This document shows, one piece after another, positions 1-9,114 of a stretch of 39,384 bases of DNA (its first letter is position 1; each line of letters starts with the position of its first letter). The notes beneath the pieces were generated by a model. The model had not been told where the DNA came from, did no database searches, and worked only from the letters and a program-made list of their open reading frames with translations. Source of the DNA: Paraburkholderia sp. LEh10 (GTDB lineage: Bacteria > Pseudomonadota > Gammaproteobacteria > Burkholderiales > Burkholderiaceae); NCBI RefSeq assembly GCF_017814945.1, contig NZ_JAGIPX010000070.1, positions 1-39,384 on the forward strand. The letters are read 5' to 3'. The translations under genes and the position numbers were made by a program.

Positions 1-113
1 ACGGCCGGTCGATCATCAACGCGACGGCGACCATCGGCGACGGCTTCCAGACGTCGCCGTCGTCATCGCGCAGCATGTTCGCGGCCGGCGTGGGGATCGT
101 GCATCGGTTCTGA
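1..113 (+). CDS. Outer-membrane porin, 3' end only
   Basis: Only the last 36 codons are inside the window. The frame ends GVGIVHRF and a TGA at 111-113. A C-terminal phenylalanine preceded by alternating hydrophobic residues is the recognition signal of the beta-barrel assembly machinery, and G-(I/M)-x-H-(R/K)-F is the usual ending of Burkholderiaceae trimeric porins; the complete porin at 36931-38103 ends GMRHKF. The gene is followed after 60 bases by an aromatic-acid-type MFS transporter on the same strand, so porin and permease may serve outer- and inner-membrane uptake of the same substrate. The family call rests on this short tail. Confidence 0.75.
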   Translation, partial: GRSIINATATIGDGFQTSPSSSRSMFAAGVGIVHRF

Positions 114-130
114 GGCAATATAGGGTGACA

Positions 131-152
131 GACGCAGCATCTCTGCTGCGTC
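131..152 (+). terminator. Perfect 9-bp hairpin between porin and MFS gene
   Basis: The arms GACGCAGCA and TGCTGCGTC are perfectly complementary around a TCTC loop. It starts 18 bases after the porin stop and ends 22 bases before the MFS start. No T-run follows, so it may be a weak terminator, an mRNA-stabilising stem at the porin 3' end, or an attenuator between the genes. Confidence 0.5.
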
Positions 153-173
153 GCGCGTAGCAGGAGACAGGCG

Positions 174-1532
174 ATGAACCGCACTTCCGTCGTGAACGTA
201 CAGACGTTCATCAATGAGCAGCCATTCGGCGGTTTTCAATGGCTCATTTTTCTGATGTGCTTCGTGATCGTCCTGCTGGACGGTTTCGACACGGCGGCGA
301 TCGGCTTCATCGCGCCGTCCTTGCTGACCGAATGGGGACTGTCGAAGCCCGATCTCGCGCCCGTGCTGAGCGCCGCGCTGTTCGGCCTCGCCTGCGGCGC
401 GCTCGGCTCGGGTCCGCTGTCCGACCGTCTCGGACGCCGCTCGCTGCTGCTCAGCTCCGTGTTCCTGTTCGGCATTGCGTGTCTGGCGTCGTCGTTCTCG
501 TCGAGCATCGGCCAATTGACCGTGCTGCGCTTCATCACGGGCGTCGGTCTGGGCGCGGCGATGCCGAACGCAGTGACGATGATGGGCGAGTTCTGCCCGG
601 ACGGCCGCCGCGCGACGGTGATCAACCTGATGTTTTGCGGCTTTCCGCTGGGCGCGGCGTTCGGCGGCTTTCTTGCCGCATGGATGATTCCGCATTTCGG
701 CTGGCGCAGCGTGCTGATGCTGGGCGGCGTGACGCCGTTGCTGCTCGGCATCCTGCTGATCATCAAGATGCCGGAGTCGGTGCGCTTCATGGTGGCGAGC
801 AGTCAGCCCGTCGAGCGGATTCGCGCGACGCTCGCGCGGATCTCGCCGCAAGCGATGAATGCCGGTTCGTTCGTCATGACGGAGACCGCGCCGCAAACGG
901 GCAGCAAGGGGCTCGGCGTGGTGCTGTCGCGGTCCTACATCATCGGCTCGGTGATGCTGTGGCTCACGTACTTCATGGGCCTCGTGATCTTCTACGCGTC
1001 GATCAACTGGATGCCGATCCTGCTGAAAGACGCTGGCCTGACACCGAAGAGCGCGACGCTGATTTCGGCGCTGTTCCCGCTTGGCGGCGTCGGTGCGGTG
1101 CTGTGCGGCGTGCTGATGGACCGCTTCAACGCGAACCGCGTGATTGCCGTGTGCTATGCGCTGACGGCCGTCAGCGTGTATTTCATCGGACAGGCGGCGG
1201 GGAATGTCGGCGCGCTCGTGGCGATCGTGTTCATCGCGGGCGTGCTGATGAACACCGCGCAGTCGTCGATGCCTGCGCTCGCGGCCGCCTTCTATCCGAC
1301 TGAAGGACGCGGCACGGGCGTCGCGTGGATGTTGGGCGTCGGCCGCTTCGGCGGGATTGCAGGCTCGTTCCTGGTCGCCGAGCTCACGCGCCGGCACTTC
1401 ACGTTCTCCGGCGTGTTCGCGACGATTGCGATTGCCGGGGTGATCGCGTGCATCGCATTGCTGATCAAGCAGATGGCGAGACCCCATGCGGCTGATGCCG
1501 TGCATGGCAAGGTCGAGTCGCTGGGCCATTGA
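174..1532 (+). CDS. MFS transporter, aromatic acid:H+ symporter type
   Basis: A 452-residue, 12-helix inner-membrane permease. The first helix carries DGFDT (36-40), a hallmark of the AAHS family (PcaK, BenK), whose aspartate takes part in proton-coupled uptake. Loop 2-3 has the MFS signature GPLSDRLGRR (80-89). The length is normal for AAHS (about 450). The ATG at 174 is preceded by AGGAG at 162-166. Known AAHS members import benzoate, 4-hydroxybenzoate, protocatechuate, vanillate or related acids; the substrate here cannot be read from sequence. The porin just upstream fits a shared uptake role. No aromatic catabolic gene is adjacent inside the window. Confidence 0.9.
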   Translation: MNRTSVVNVQTFINEQPFGGFQWLIFLMCFVIVLLDGFDTAAIGFIAPSLLTEWGLSKPDLAPVLSAALFGLACGALGSGPLSDRLGRRSLLLSSVFLFGIACLASSFSSSIGQLTVLRFITGVGLGAAMPNAVTMMGEFCPDGRRATVINLMFCGFPLGAAFGGFLAAWMIPHFGWRSVLMLGGVTPLLLGILLIIKMPESVRFMVASSQPVERIRATLARISPQAMNAGSFVMTETAPQTGSKGLGVVLSRSYIIGSVMLWLTYFMGLVIFYASINWMPILLKDAGLTPKSATLISALFPLGGVGAVLCGVLMDRFNANRVIAVCYALTAVSVYFIGQAAGNVGALVAIVFIAGVLMNTAQSSMPALAAAFYPTEGRGTGVAWMLGVGRFGGIAGSFLVAELTRRHFTFSGVFATIAIAGVIACIALLIKQMARPHAADAVHGKVESLGH

Positions 1533-1921
1533 ATCGAACGCTACGGGGAGGGCGGCGCTCGCCGCTTTCTCCATCAGCGCCGTCTGTCCGATCTTTCCTC
1601 TCGCCTTGCCCGTCGTTTCGAAACGGGTTGCGGTCTCCCTTCTCGCGGGTTCTTCCGTTCGGATTAATCCAGCGTATAAACGAACGGGCGTTCAAATGTC
1701 CTCGCGACACACGGCGGTCGAACCGCTCGCGTATCATCGGCCGGGCGGGTCGTCCGGCGCATCTCAAGTAATTTCCTCCGCCTGCCGATAACGGGTAAGG
1801 TCTGCTCTCGCGCAGGCCAAACGTCGTGCGCGGGCCCGTTGATTGCGACGCGTGCGCACGCGGCCAGGCCAGCCAGCGCACGAAGACCAGACCTGAGCCC
1901 AAAATCGAAACGGGAGTTGCC
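1533..1921. other. Intergenic region with a palindrome and a TATAAA box
   Basis: About 390 bases without a convincing gene. It contains the perfect 10-bp palindrome GGATTAATCC at 1661-1670 followed by TATAAA at 1675-1680, which could be a -10 box for the downstream sensor operon. No good -35 hexamer lies at the right distance. The rest shows nothing recognisable. Confidence 0.35.
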
Positions 1922-2719
1922 GTGCTCCACCGCAGACTTGTCGGTTTGTTGATCCTGCTGCTATCCCTGAGCGGCAACGCATTCGCGGGCGGTCCAGACT
2001 GCTCGCGTCCCTTCACCCTCGCGCTGCACGATCACGGCCTGCTCTATTCGCAGGAAACGAACGCCGGCATCGACAAGGACTTCGCCGACGAAATGATCCG
2101 CCGCAGCGGCTGCGACATTCGTGTCAGCCTGATGTCGCGCGCGCGGATCTGGAAGCTGATCGAATCCGGCGCGCTCGATTTCAGCCTGTCCGGAATCACG
2201 AATGCGGAGCGCGACAGATACGCGTCGTTCGCGTGGTACTTCAGCGACAAGTTCTATCTGCTCGTGCGCAAGGACGCCGGCATCCGGAAGTTGTCCGATT
2301 TCGAACACAGCGAAAACTTTCAACTCGGCGTGATCCGGAGCTTCCGGTATAGTCAGTCGGCCAACGAACTGGTCGATACGCTTTCCGCGGCCAATCGCGT
2401 CAGTCAGGCGGGCGGACTGGAGCCGCTCTATCAGGCGCTGATGCGCGACAGCATTCAGGGGATGATCATCGAGCCGTTCGACTATCCGGCGCTGGATGAA
2501 AAGCGCATCCGCGACATCACCACCATCATCGAATTCAACGACGCCGCCGTGCCGCACGGCCTCATCATGTCGAAGAAGGCGCTGCCCCCCGAAGAACAGC
2601 AAAAGTGGCGCGCGCTGGTCGAGGAGATGCGTGCGGATGGCACGGTGCGGCGCATTTTCAGAAAGTACTTCAAACCTGAGCTCGCCGACTCGATGGTCGA
2701 TTTCACGCTACCACGATGA
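1922..2719 (+). CDS. Periplasmic solute-binding protein, amino-acid-binding (SBP_bac_3) type
   Basis: A 265-residue exported protein. The GTG at 1922 is chosen because GGAG sits at 1912-1915 and translation from it gives a clean signal peptide (MLHRRLVGLLILLLSLSGNA then FAGG). The frame stays open further upstream, but that part reads as non-coding. The mature part follows the type II periplasmic binding fold: an early FTLALHDHG strand, DKDFADEMIRRSGC, a LSGITNAERD segment and a closing FRKYF helix. No ABC permease or ATPase is nearby. Its stop overlaps the start of the GGDEF-EAL gene (ATGA at 2716-2719), so the two are translationally coupled. It probably acts as a ligand co-receptor rather than a transport component. 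The ligand is unknown. Confidence 0.85.
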   Translation: MLHRRLVGLLILLLSLSGNAFAGGPDCSRPFTLALHDHGLLYSQETNAGIDKDFADEMIRRSGCDIRVSLMSRARIWKLIESGALDFSLSGITNAERDRYASFAWYFSDKFYLLVRKDAGIRKLSDFEHSENFQLGVIRSFRYSQSANELVDTLSAANRVSQAGGLEPLYQALMRDSIQGMIIEPFDYPALDEKRIRDITTIIEFNDAAVPHGLIMSKKALPPEEQQKWRALVEEMRADGTVRRIFRKYFKPELADSMVDFTLPR

Positions 2720-5463
2720 ATCGCGCGCGCCTCATCCTGCTGCCGCTGCTGATTCTCGTGACCGGGCTGGCGATCACCTGGTCCGTGTGGGATCACGAGC
2801 GGCAGGCCGCGAGGCGCGAACTGCTTTCCGAATTCAACTTCGCGATGGGCGATTCCGTCAGCCGCATCGAGCAGCGGATGGCGACCTACGAGCAGATGCT
2901 GCGCGGCGTGCAGGGGATGTTCGCCGCACGCGGCTCGCTCGATCTGCAGGCGTTTCACGGCTACATTGGCGCGATCAATGCCGATGCGAACTTCGCGGGC
3001 GTGCAGGCGATCGGCGTCGTGCAGTGGGTGCCCGCCGCCAGGCTCGATGCACACATGGCGGACATGCGCACGCGCATCGGCAGGCGCTACGCGATCAATC
3101 CCCCTGGCGAGCGCGACGGCTACGCGCTCTTGACCGCCCGCGAGCCGGTGCCATCCAACGGCAAGACGCTGCTCGGCTACGATGCGTGGATCAATCCCGA
3201 GCGCCGGCTCGCGATGGAGCGCTCGCGCGACTCCGGGCTTGCCGTGATATCGGGCAGGGTGCAACTGGCGTCAGACGCGGGCGCGCCGCCGCTGCCCGGC
3301 TTCGTGATGTACCTGCCTATCTACGAGCAGGGCCAGCCGCAAGACACTGTCGACGACCGCCGTTCGCATCTGCTGGGCTGGGTATACGCGGCGTTCCGCA
3401 TGCGCGATGTGCTGGCGAGCCTCTATGGCGACCAGCCGCCCGGCCTGTATCTGTCGATCTACGACGGCACGCAGCCGTCGCCCGGGTCGCTGCTGTACCG
3501 CTCGTCGGAGCCGAAGAGCCGCGAGGTGATTTCCGCGACCGAATATCTCGTGGTGGGCGGGCACGACTGGACGCTGTCGATGACGGCGCAGGACGACTTC
3601 AAGGCGCGCTTCGGGCGCAATGCGAAGATGCTGATCGCCTGCACGGGCGCGGGGCTGAGCCTGCTGCTCGCGCTGCTCGCCTGGAGCCTCGCGAGCGGCC
3701 GCAGCCGCGCGATGCGGCTCGCGTCGAAGATGACGGCCGAGGTGCGCGAGAGCGAGGCCGAGCTGCGCATCGCGGCCGTCGCATTCGATTCGCTCGAAGG
3801 CATGATGGTCACGGACGCAGACGGCACGATCCTGCGCGTCAACTCGGCCTTCACCCAATGCACCGGCTACACGGCCGAGGAAGTGATCGGCAAGAACCCG
3901 CGCATCCTCAGTTCGGGACGTCACGATGCCGCGTTCTTCCGCGACATGTGGGACACGATTGGCCGCGCGGGCGGATGGCAGGGCGAGATCTGGGATCGGC
4001 GCAAGAACGGCGAGATCTATCCGAAGTGGCTGACGATCACGGCCGTGACGGCGCAGGACGGCCGCGTCACGCACTATGTCGGCACGCACTACGACATCAC
4101 TGAGCGCAAGCTCGCGGAAGAGCAGATCAAGGAACTCGCTTTCTTCGACGCGCTTACGCATCTGCCGAACCGCACGCTGCTGCGCGACCGTCTGAAGCAG
4201 GTGATCGCATTGAGCGCGCAGAACCATACGCACGGCGCGCTGCTGTTCGTCGATCTCGACAACTTCAAGACGCTCAACGATACGCTCGGCCACGACAAGG
4301 GCGACCTGCTGCTCGGCCAGGTCGCGCGGCGGCTGCTCGCGAGCGTGCGCGAGGGCGACACGGTTGCGCGCATGGGCGGCGACGAGTTCGTGATCGTGCT
4401 CGGCGATCTGAGCCGCAATCGCGAAGAAGCGGCGAGCGCGACGGAGGCCGCCGCCGAAAAAGTGCTGGACGCGCTGTCCGCTACCTACCATCTGGACGGC
4501 ACGGAGTTCCGCACGACCGCGAGCATCGGCGCGACGCTGTTCACGGGGCACGAAACCTCGATCGACGAACTGCTGAAGCAGTCCGATCTCGCGATGTACA
4601 AGTCGAAGGAGAGCGGGCGCAATGCGATCTGCTTCTTCGACCCTGCGATGCAGACGGTGGTGATGGAGCGCGCGGCGCTGGAAGCGGCGCTTTGCCGCGC
4701 AATCGATGAAGACCAGTTGCTCTTGCATTACCAGGCGCAGGTGCTCAACGGCGATCGCGTGACGGGCGCCGAGGCGCTCGTGCGCTGGCAGCACCCGGAG
4801 CAGGGGCTCGTGCCGCCTGCCGAATTCATCCCGCTCGCCGAGGAGACAGGGCTGATTCTCGCGCTCGGCGAGAAGGTGCTCGACATGGCCTGCCGGCAGC
4901 TCGCGCAATGGTCGACGCGCTCTGGCAGGGCGCATCTTTCGATTGCCGTCAACGTCAGCGTGCAACAGCTTCGCGAGGACAACTTCGTCGCCAAGGTGCT
5001 CGATGCGCTGGCGCGCACGGGCGCCGACCCCAGCCGCCTGAAGCTGGAGCTGACGGAAAGCGTGCTGGTCGACAACGTCGAGGACATCATTCGCAAGATG
5101 ACGTTGCTGCGTGCAAAGGGCGTGGTGTTTTCGCTCGACGACTTCGGCGTCGGCTATTCGTCGCTGTCGTATCTGAAGCGCCTGCCGCTTGGACAACTGA
5201 AGATCGACAGGTCGTTCGTGCGCGATGTGCTCGACGATCCGAACGACGCGGTGATCGCGCGCGCGATCGTCACGCTCTCGCACAGCCTCGGCTTGGACGT
5301 GATCGCCGAGGGCGTCGAGACGCAAGCGCAGCGCCGGTTCCTCGCCGACGCGGGGTGCCACGCGTACCAAGGCTATCTGTTCTGCAGGCCGCTGCCCATC
5401 GAGCAGTTCGAGGCATTCGCCGATACCTTCGATTCGCGCGAGTGGGCGCTCGAGATGCGTTGA
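2716..5463 (+). CDS. CHASE-PAS-GGDEF-EAL membrane protein, c-di-GMP synthase/phosphodiesterase
   Basis: A 915-residue inner-membrane sensor. Helix 1 (about 5-23) is followed by a periplasmic CHASE domain (about 70-285), helix 2 (about 304-328), a cytoplasmic PAS domain (about 350-465), a GGDEF domain (about 473-640) and an EAL domain (about 660-900). The cyclase motif GGDEF (554-558) is intact and has an RxxD inhibitory site (REGD) five residues before it. The phosphodiesterase motif EAL (686-688) and the DDFGVGYSSL loop (near 808) are also intact, so both activities are possible. The ATG overlaps the stop of the upstream binding-protein gene. CHASE domains sense small extracellular molecules; the coupled binding protein suggests a ligand-presenting partner. 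The direction of the response is unknown. Confidence 0.93.
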   Translation: MNRARLILLPLLILVTGLAITWSVWDHERQAARRELLSEFNFAMGDSVSRIEQRMATYEQMLRGVQGMFAARGSLDLQAFHGYIGAINADANFAGVQAIGVVQWVPAARLDAHMADMRTRIGRRYAINPPGERDGYALLTAREPVPSNGKTLLGYDAWINPERRLAMERSRDSGLAVISGRVQLASDAGAPPLPGFVMYLPIYEQGQPQDTVDDRRSHLLGWVYAAFRMRDVLASLYGDQPPGLYLSIYDGTQPSPGSLLYRSSEPKSREVISATEYLVVGGHDWTLSMTAQDDFKARFGRNAKMLIACTGAGLSLLLALLAWSLASGRSRAMRLASKMTAEVRESEAELRIAAVAFDSLEGMMVTDADGTILRVNSAFTQCTGYTAEEVIGKNPRILSSGRHDAAFFRDMWDTIGRAGGWQGEIWDRRKNGEIYPKWLTITAVTAQDGRVTHYVGTHYDITERKLAEEQIKELAFFDALTHLPNRTLLRDRLKQVIALSAQNHTHGALLFVDLDNFKTLNDTLGHDKGDLLLGQVARRLLASVREGDTVARMGGDEFVIVLGDLSRNREEAASATEAAAEKVLDALSATYHLDGTEFRTTASIGATLFTGHETSIDELLKQSDLAMYKSKESGRNAICFFDPAMQTVVMERAALEAALCRAIDEDQLLLHYQAQVLNGDRVTGAEALVRWQHPEQGLVPPAEFIPLAEETGLILALGEKVLDMACRQLAQWSTRSGRAHLSIAVNVSVQQLREDNFVAKVLDALARTGADPSRLKLELTESVLVDNVEDIIRKMTLLRAKGVVFSLDDFGVGYSSLSYLKRLPLGQLKIDRSFVRDVLDDPNDAVIARAIVTLSHSLGLDVIAEGVETQAQRRFLADAGCHAYQGYLFCRPLPIEQFEAFADTFDSREWALEMR

Positions 5464-5542
5464 GTTCGGGTTCATATTCACGTACGCCTGCCTTCGAAGT
5501 CGTTGCCTTCCGATGTTTTACCAATGCCGGGCGCGGCGCGAC

Positions 5543-5562
5543 ACCTGGCCGATCGGCCAGGT
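5543..5562. promoter_or_regulatory. Perfect 20-bp palindrome upstream of threonine aldolase
   Basis: ACCTGGCC-GATC-GGCCAGGT is fully self-complementary. It lies 80 bases after the GGDEF-EAL stop and 102 bases before the threonine aldolase start. It could be an operator or a terminator stem; no T-run follows. Confidence 0.4.
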
Positions 5563-5664
5563 CACGCGTTGCCGGCGGAGTTGATAAACTCTGCGGACTC
5601 AATTGCGCGCTTCACGCGTCGTGCCGTTGTATGTGGGGCGCCCCGTCATCCTCGAGGAAAACAC

Positions 5665-6669
5665 ATGATCGATTTGCGCAGCGATACAGTGACCCGTCCG
5701 AGCAAGAACATGCTCGCCGCGATGACAGTCGCCGAGGTCGGCGACGATGTCTGGGGCGACGACCCGACGGTGCTGCGCCTGCAAGCCACCGTCGCCGAGC
5801 GCGCCGGCAAGGAGGCGGGGCTGTTCTTCCCAAGCGGCACGCAAAGCAATCTCGCCGCGCTGATGGCGCATTGCGCACGCGGCGACGAGTACATCGTCGG
5901 CCAGGCCGCGCACACGTATAAATACGAAGGCGGCGGCGCGGCGGTGCTCGGCAGCATCCAGCCGCAGCCGATCGAAAATGCGCTCGACGGCTCGCTGCCG
6001 CTCGACAAGATCGTCGCCGCGATCAAGCCCATCGACAATCACTTCGCGCGCACGCGGCTGCTTGCGCTGGAAAACACGATCGGCGGCAAGGTGCTGCTCG
6101 CGGGCTATGTCGCCGAGGCCACGCAGCTCGCGCGCGAACGCGGTCTGTCGACGCACCTCGACGGCGCGCGCGTCTGCAATGCGGCCGTCGCGTCGAAGCA
6201 GCCAGTCGAGGCGCTGTGCGCGCCGTTCGACACGGTGTCGATCTGTTTCTCGAAGGGACTCGGCGCGCCCGTGGGCTCGGTGCTGGTCGGCAGCAAGGCG
6301 CTCATCGACATCGCGCACCGCTGGCGTAAGGTGCTGGGCGGCGGCATGCGCCAGGCGGGCGTTCTGGCGGCGGCGTGCCACTATGCGCTCGATCACAACG
6401 TCGACCGTCTTGCCGAAGATCACGACAACGCCGCGCATCTGGCGGCCGGCCTTGCGCAGATCGATCAGGTGAAGGTGCAGTCGCAGGCCACCAACATGGT
6501 GTTCGCGCAGTTCCCGCAAGAGCATTGCGCGCCGCTCGAAGCGTGGCTCAAGGAGCGCGGCATTCTCACACAGATGTTGTACGCGTCGCGCTTCGTTACG
6601 CACATGGACGTGTCGCGCGCTGATATCGACACGTTCGTGACGGCAGTGAAGCAGTACTTCGCGCGCTGA
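5665..6669 (+). CDS. ltaE: Low-specificity L-threonine aldolase
   Basis: A cytoplasmic PLP enzyme of fold type I that cleaves L-threonine and L-allo-threonine to glycine and acetaldehyde. At 334 residues it matches E. coli LtaE in length. It opens with the family signature MIDLRSDTVTRPS, and the PLP lysine sits in CFSKGLGAPVGS at residue 197, the same number as in E. coli. HLDGARVCNA supplies the conserved aspartate region that binds the PLP ring. The ATG at 5665 is chosen over longer forms because GAGG lies at 5654-5657 and homology begins exactly there. It is monocistronic, convergent with the following MFS gene. Confidence 0.96.
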   Translation: MIDLRSDTVTRPSKNMLAAMTVAEVGDDVWGDDPTVLRLQATVAERAGKEAGLFFPSGTQSNLAALMAHCARGDEYIVGQAAHTYKYEGGGAAVLGSIQPQPIENALDGSLPLDKIVAAIKPIDNHFARTRLLALENTIGGKVLLAGYVAEATQLARERGLSTHLDGARVCNAAVASKQPVEALCAPFDTVSICFSKGLGAPVGSVLVGSKALIDIAHRWRKVLGGGMRQAGVLAAACHYALDHNVDRLAEDHDNAAHLAAGLAQIDQVKVQSQATNMVFAQFPQEHCAPLEAWLKERGILTQMLYASRFVTHMDVSRADIDTFVTAVKQYFAR

Positions 6670-6742
6670 GATGCACGCCTGGTCGCCATGCCGCGTTGCG
6701 CGATCCACGCGGCGCGGCAGCAGGCGCGACGCTTTGCGCGCT

Positions 6743-8131
6743 CTACTGTTCCTTGGCGGCCGTCACGGTCGTGACTGTCGTGACGGCGGTTTGCGCGCGA
6801 TGCGACGGCGCAAAAAGCCGCAAGCCGCTCGCAATGCTCGCAGCGCCAGCGAACACGGCGCCTGCTGAGAGAGAAAGCGTCGGGCCGTGGCGCCCCGCAA
6901 TACTGAAGCTCAGAGCGACGAGCGCCGCGCCCGTCGTTTGGCCGATCAGCCGGGACGTCGCGATGATGCCGCTCGCGCCGCCGCTGCGATGGGGCGGCGC
7001 GCTCGCCATCAGCGCTTTCAGGTTCGGCGACTGGAAAAATCCGAAGCCGGCGCCGCAGATCGCCATGCGAATCGTGATGTCGATTACGGGCGGATACTGC
7101 GGCAGCATCGCAAGCGAGGCCATGCCGCCGCATAGAATCGCAAGGCCGATCGCGCCGAGCAGGCCCGGCGGATAGCGGTCCGACAGCCGCCCGGCGAACG
7201 GCGCGGCGAGTGCGACGACGACAGGCCACGGCGTCATCAGGAAGCCGGTCTCGACCTGGCTGCGATGCAGCACATCCTCGAAATAGAACGGCAGCGAGAC
7301 GAACGCGAGCCCTTGCGCGGCGAACGAGCACACGGCCGTCACCGCCGACAGCGCGAACACGGGCAGCCTGAACAGATCGACGGGCAGCATCGGCGCGGGG
7401 TGGCCCGCCTCGCGGCGCATCAGCAGCGCGCCGAATACGATCGCGACGGCCGCGGCGCCCAGCACCATGGCGGACGGCGCGCGCTGCGCCGCTTCGCCCA
7501 GCGCGAAGATCAGCGCGGCGAACGTGATGACATTCAGCAGTGCCGCGACCCGGTCGAACTGATGCGTGCCGCGCGGCGTGCGCGGCAGTCCCGGCAATGC
7601 GAACGACAGCGCCAGCACACCGAGCGGCACGTTGACGGCGAACAGCCACGGCCAGTTGGCCACCGACAGGATCAGCGAGGCCACCGTCGGTCCCACGGCA
7701 AACGACACGCCGACCACCAGCGCGTTAATGCCCACGCCGCGCCCCAGCTGATGCGGCGGGTAAAGATGTCTGATGAGCGCCGTATTGACGCTCATGATCG
7801 CCGCCGCGCCGAGCCCTTGTAAAACGCGTGCGCCCGCGAGCAGCGGCAGCGTCGGCGCGAGCGCGCAGGCGAGCGAAGCCGCCGTGAACATCACGATTCC
7901 GCCGATGTAGATGCGCCGGTGCCCGACGATGTCGCCGAGCGCCGCAAGCGGCAGCAGCGTCGCGACCATCGCGAGCTGATACGCGTTGATGATCCACACG
8001 GACTCAGCCGGCCTCGCGTGCAGATCCGCGGCGATCGCGGGCAGCGCGGTATTGGCGATCGCGGTGTCGAGCGACGCGAGCGCGACAGACAGCATGATCG
8101 CCGCCATCGCGAAGCGGTGACCGGCGGACAT
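6743..8131 (-). CDS. MFS drug exporter, EmrB/QacA (14-helix) family
   Basis: A 462-residue permease from the ATG at 8131. It shows the DHA2 signatures: LDTAIANTALP in helix 1 (motif D1), LGDIVGHRR in loop 2-3 (motif A, about 66-73), and GVSFAVGPTVASLIL in helix 5 (antiporter motif C). These indicate proton-driven efflux. No membrane-fusion or outer-membrane partner lies nearby. The start is uncertain: the frame is open up to 8401, but the helix 1 motif begins only a dozen residues after the ATG and the upstream part looks non-coding. No strong ribosome site was seen at this ATG. The C-terminus ends in a low-complexity VTTVTTVTAAKEQ tail. The substrate is unknown. Confidence 0.88.
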   Translation of the reverse strand: MSAGHRFAMAAIMLSVALASLDTAIANTALPAIAADLHARPAESVWIINAYQLAMVATLLPLAALGDIVGHRRIYIGGIVMFTAASLACALAPTLPLLAGARVLQGLGAAAIMSVNTALIRHLYPPHQLGRGVGINALVVGVSFAVGPTVASLILSVANWPWLFAVNVPLGVLALSFALPGLPRTPRGTHQFDRVAALLNVITFAALIFALGEAAQRAPSAMVLGAAAVAIVFGALLMRREAGHPAPMLPVDLFRLPVFALSAVTAVCSFAAQGLAFVSLPFYFEDVLHRSQVETGFLMTPWPVVVALAAPFAGRLSDRYPPGLLGAIGLAILCGGMASLAMLPQYPPVIDITIRMAICGAGFGFFQSPNLKALMASAPPHRSGGASGIIATSRLIGQTTGAALVALSFSIAGRHGPTLSLSAGAVFAGAASIASGLRLFAPSHRAQTAVTTVTTVTAAKEQ

Positions 8132-8493
8132 GGGTGCGTCGGCGATACGCGCCGGACTGGAAGTGTTCTCGGACAAGGACGGGCTCTGCAAAGGACTGGC
8201 TAAAGCGCGGAAGGCTCGATCAAGCTCGCATCGGCGCGCATGACGCAACGCTGCACGGGCGACGTGCCCCACGCGAATGAAGCGATTGTTACAGAGCCGC
8301 GCGGATCGTGCTGGGAGCCGCGCATTGAAGGTGGTCTGAAAGGTCGTTGCAAGCACGGCGCGGCATACGCACGGACAACGGATGGTGGCATCGCCTCTCA
8401 TGCAACTAACCGTCCGTCGCGCGCCAAATTGACGAGTCCGGCGCGAGCGCCGGAAGGCACGACGGCATCGCGCGAAACCCGCCAGCGCCGCGC
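8132..8493. other. Intergenic region, nothing recognised
   Basis: About 360 bases between two minus-strand genes. It probably holds the MFS promoter; I see no convincing boxes, RNA or gene. A non-ATG start for the MFS gene could extend into its first 50 bases. Confidence 0.3.
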
Positions 8494-8721
8494 TCAGCTA
8501 CACGATGCCAGCAGGATCGACAGCTTGCGGATATGCGCCTTGAACGCGTCTGTCATCTCGCGGTCGTGGCCGTCGCTCAGATGCGGTGCTTCCGCCAGTT
8601 CGACCTGGCCGTGGAATTCGTCCGATACCTTGCGCCGCTCGGCGGGCGGAAGTGCGCGGATGAGCGACACCATCAGCAGTTCCTGCGCATGGATGATACC
8701 GAGCACGGATTGTGCGTTCAT
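8494..8721 (-). CDS. Small hypothetical protein, 75 aa
   Basis: Begins MNAQSVLGIIHAQELL and is probably all-helical and cytoplasmic. The ATG at 8721 is chosen because a near-perfect GGAGGT ribosome site lies just upstream, with a typical gap of a few bases; an in-frame codon 15 residues earlier has no such site. The residues are charged and amphipathic (ALPPAERRKVSDEFHGQV, ending AHIRKLSILLASCS), with no membrane helix or signal peptide. I do not recognise a domain. The strong ribosome site and isolated position with its own upstream region argue that it is a real gene. Confidence 0.7.
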   Translation of the reverse strand: MNAQSVLGIIHAQELLMVSLIRALPPAERRKVSDEFHGQVELAEAPHLSDGHDREMTDAFKAHIRKLSILLASCS

Positions 8722-9114
8722 TTGGACCTCCGTCGGAGCGCGGTGATGCGAGCAGCGGGACAGCAATCATCTTGCATGAGACAAGGTGGCGCGCAGAACG
8801 GAGAAACTGTCGCTGACACGCCTTTTTACTCATCCATACTAGTGCAAGGAACAGAGCCGTCTGCACCGGCATCGTGCGAAACGCGAGGACTTCGGACGCT
8901 TTCGTCGGCTCAACTCATCGCGGCAGTGACGGAACTGCATCGCTGCTGCCCGTGTCTGCCCGGGTAGCGGGATTTTCGACAACACAACGGCAGCAGACGC
9001 GGGATCGCACAAAATGTCCTACTCTGCTTATTTATCCGCCAGACCGGCTCGCGCCGCCCGCACACGAGACGCCAGCAGTCAAGCGCGCGCCGCGTCGTAT
9101 TACCGGAGGTTTCG
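8722..9114. other. Divergent intergenic region before glycogen phosphorylase
   Basis: About 390 bases between the minus-strand small gene and the plus-strand phosphorylase. It should contain promoters for both. I see no clear hexamer pair or regulatory RNA. Confidence 0.3.

Noticed and set aside
63..1574. Long minus-strand open frame of about 500 codons
   Set aside because: Antisense to the MFS gene; product is full of His, Arg, Gln and Ala with no domain, the usual shadow of high-GC coding DNA.
3271..5481. Minus-strand open frame of over 730 codons
   Set aside because: Antisense to the GGDEF-EAL gene whose motifs are complete; low-complexity Arg/His/Gln product.
6743..6800. Repetitive GTC/GTG tract as an intergenic repeat or terminator
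   Set aside because: It encodes the VTTVTTVT tail of the MFS exporter and is coding sequence.
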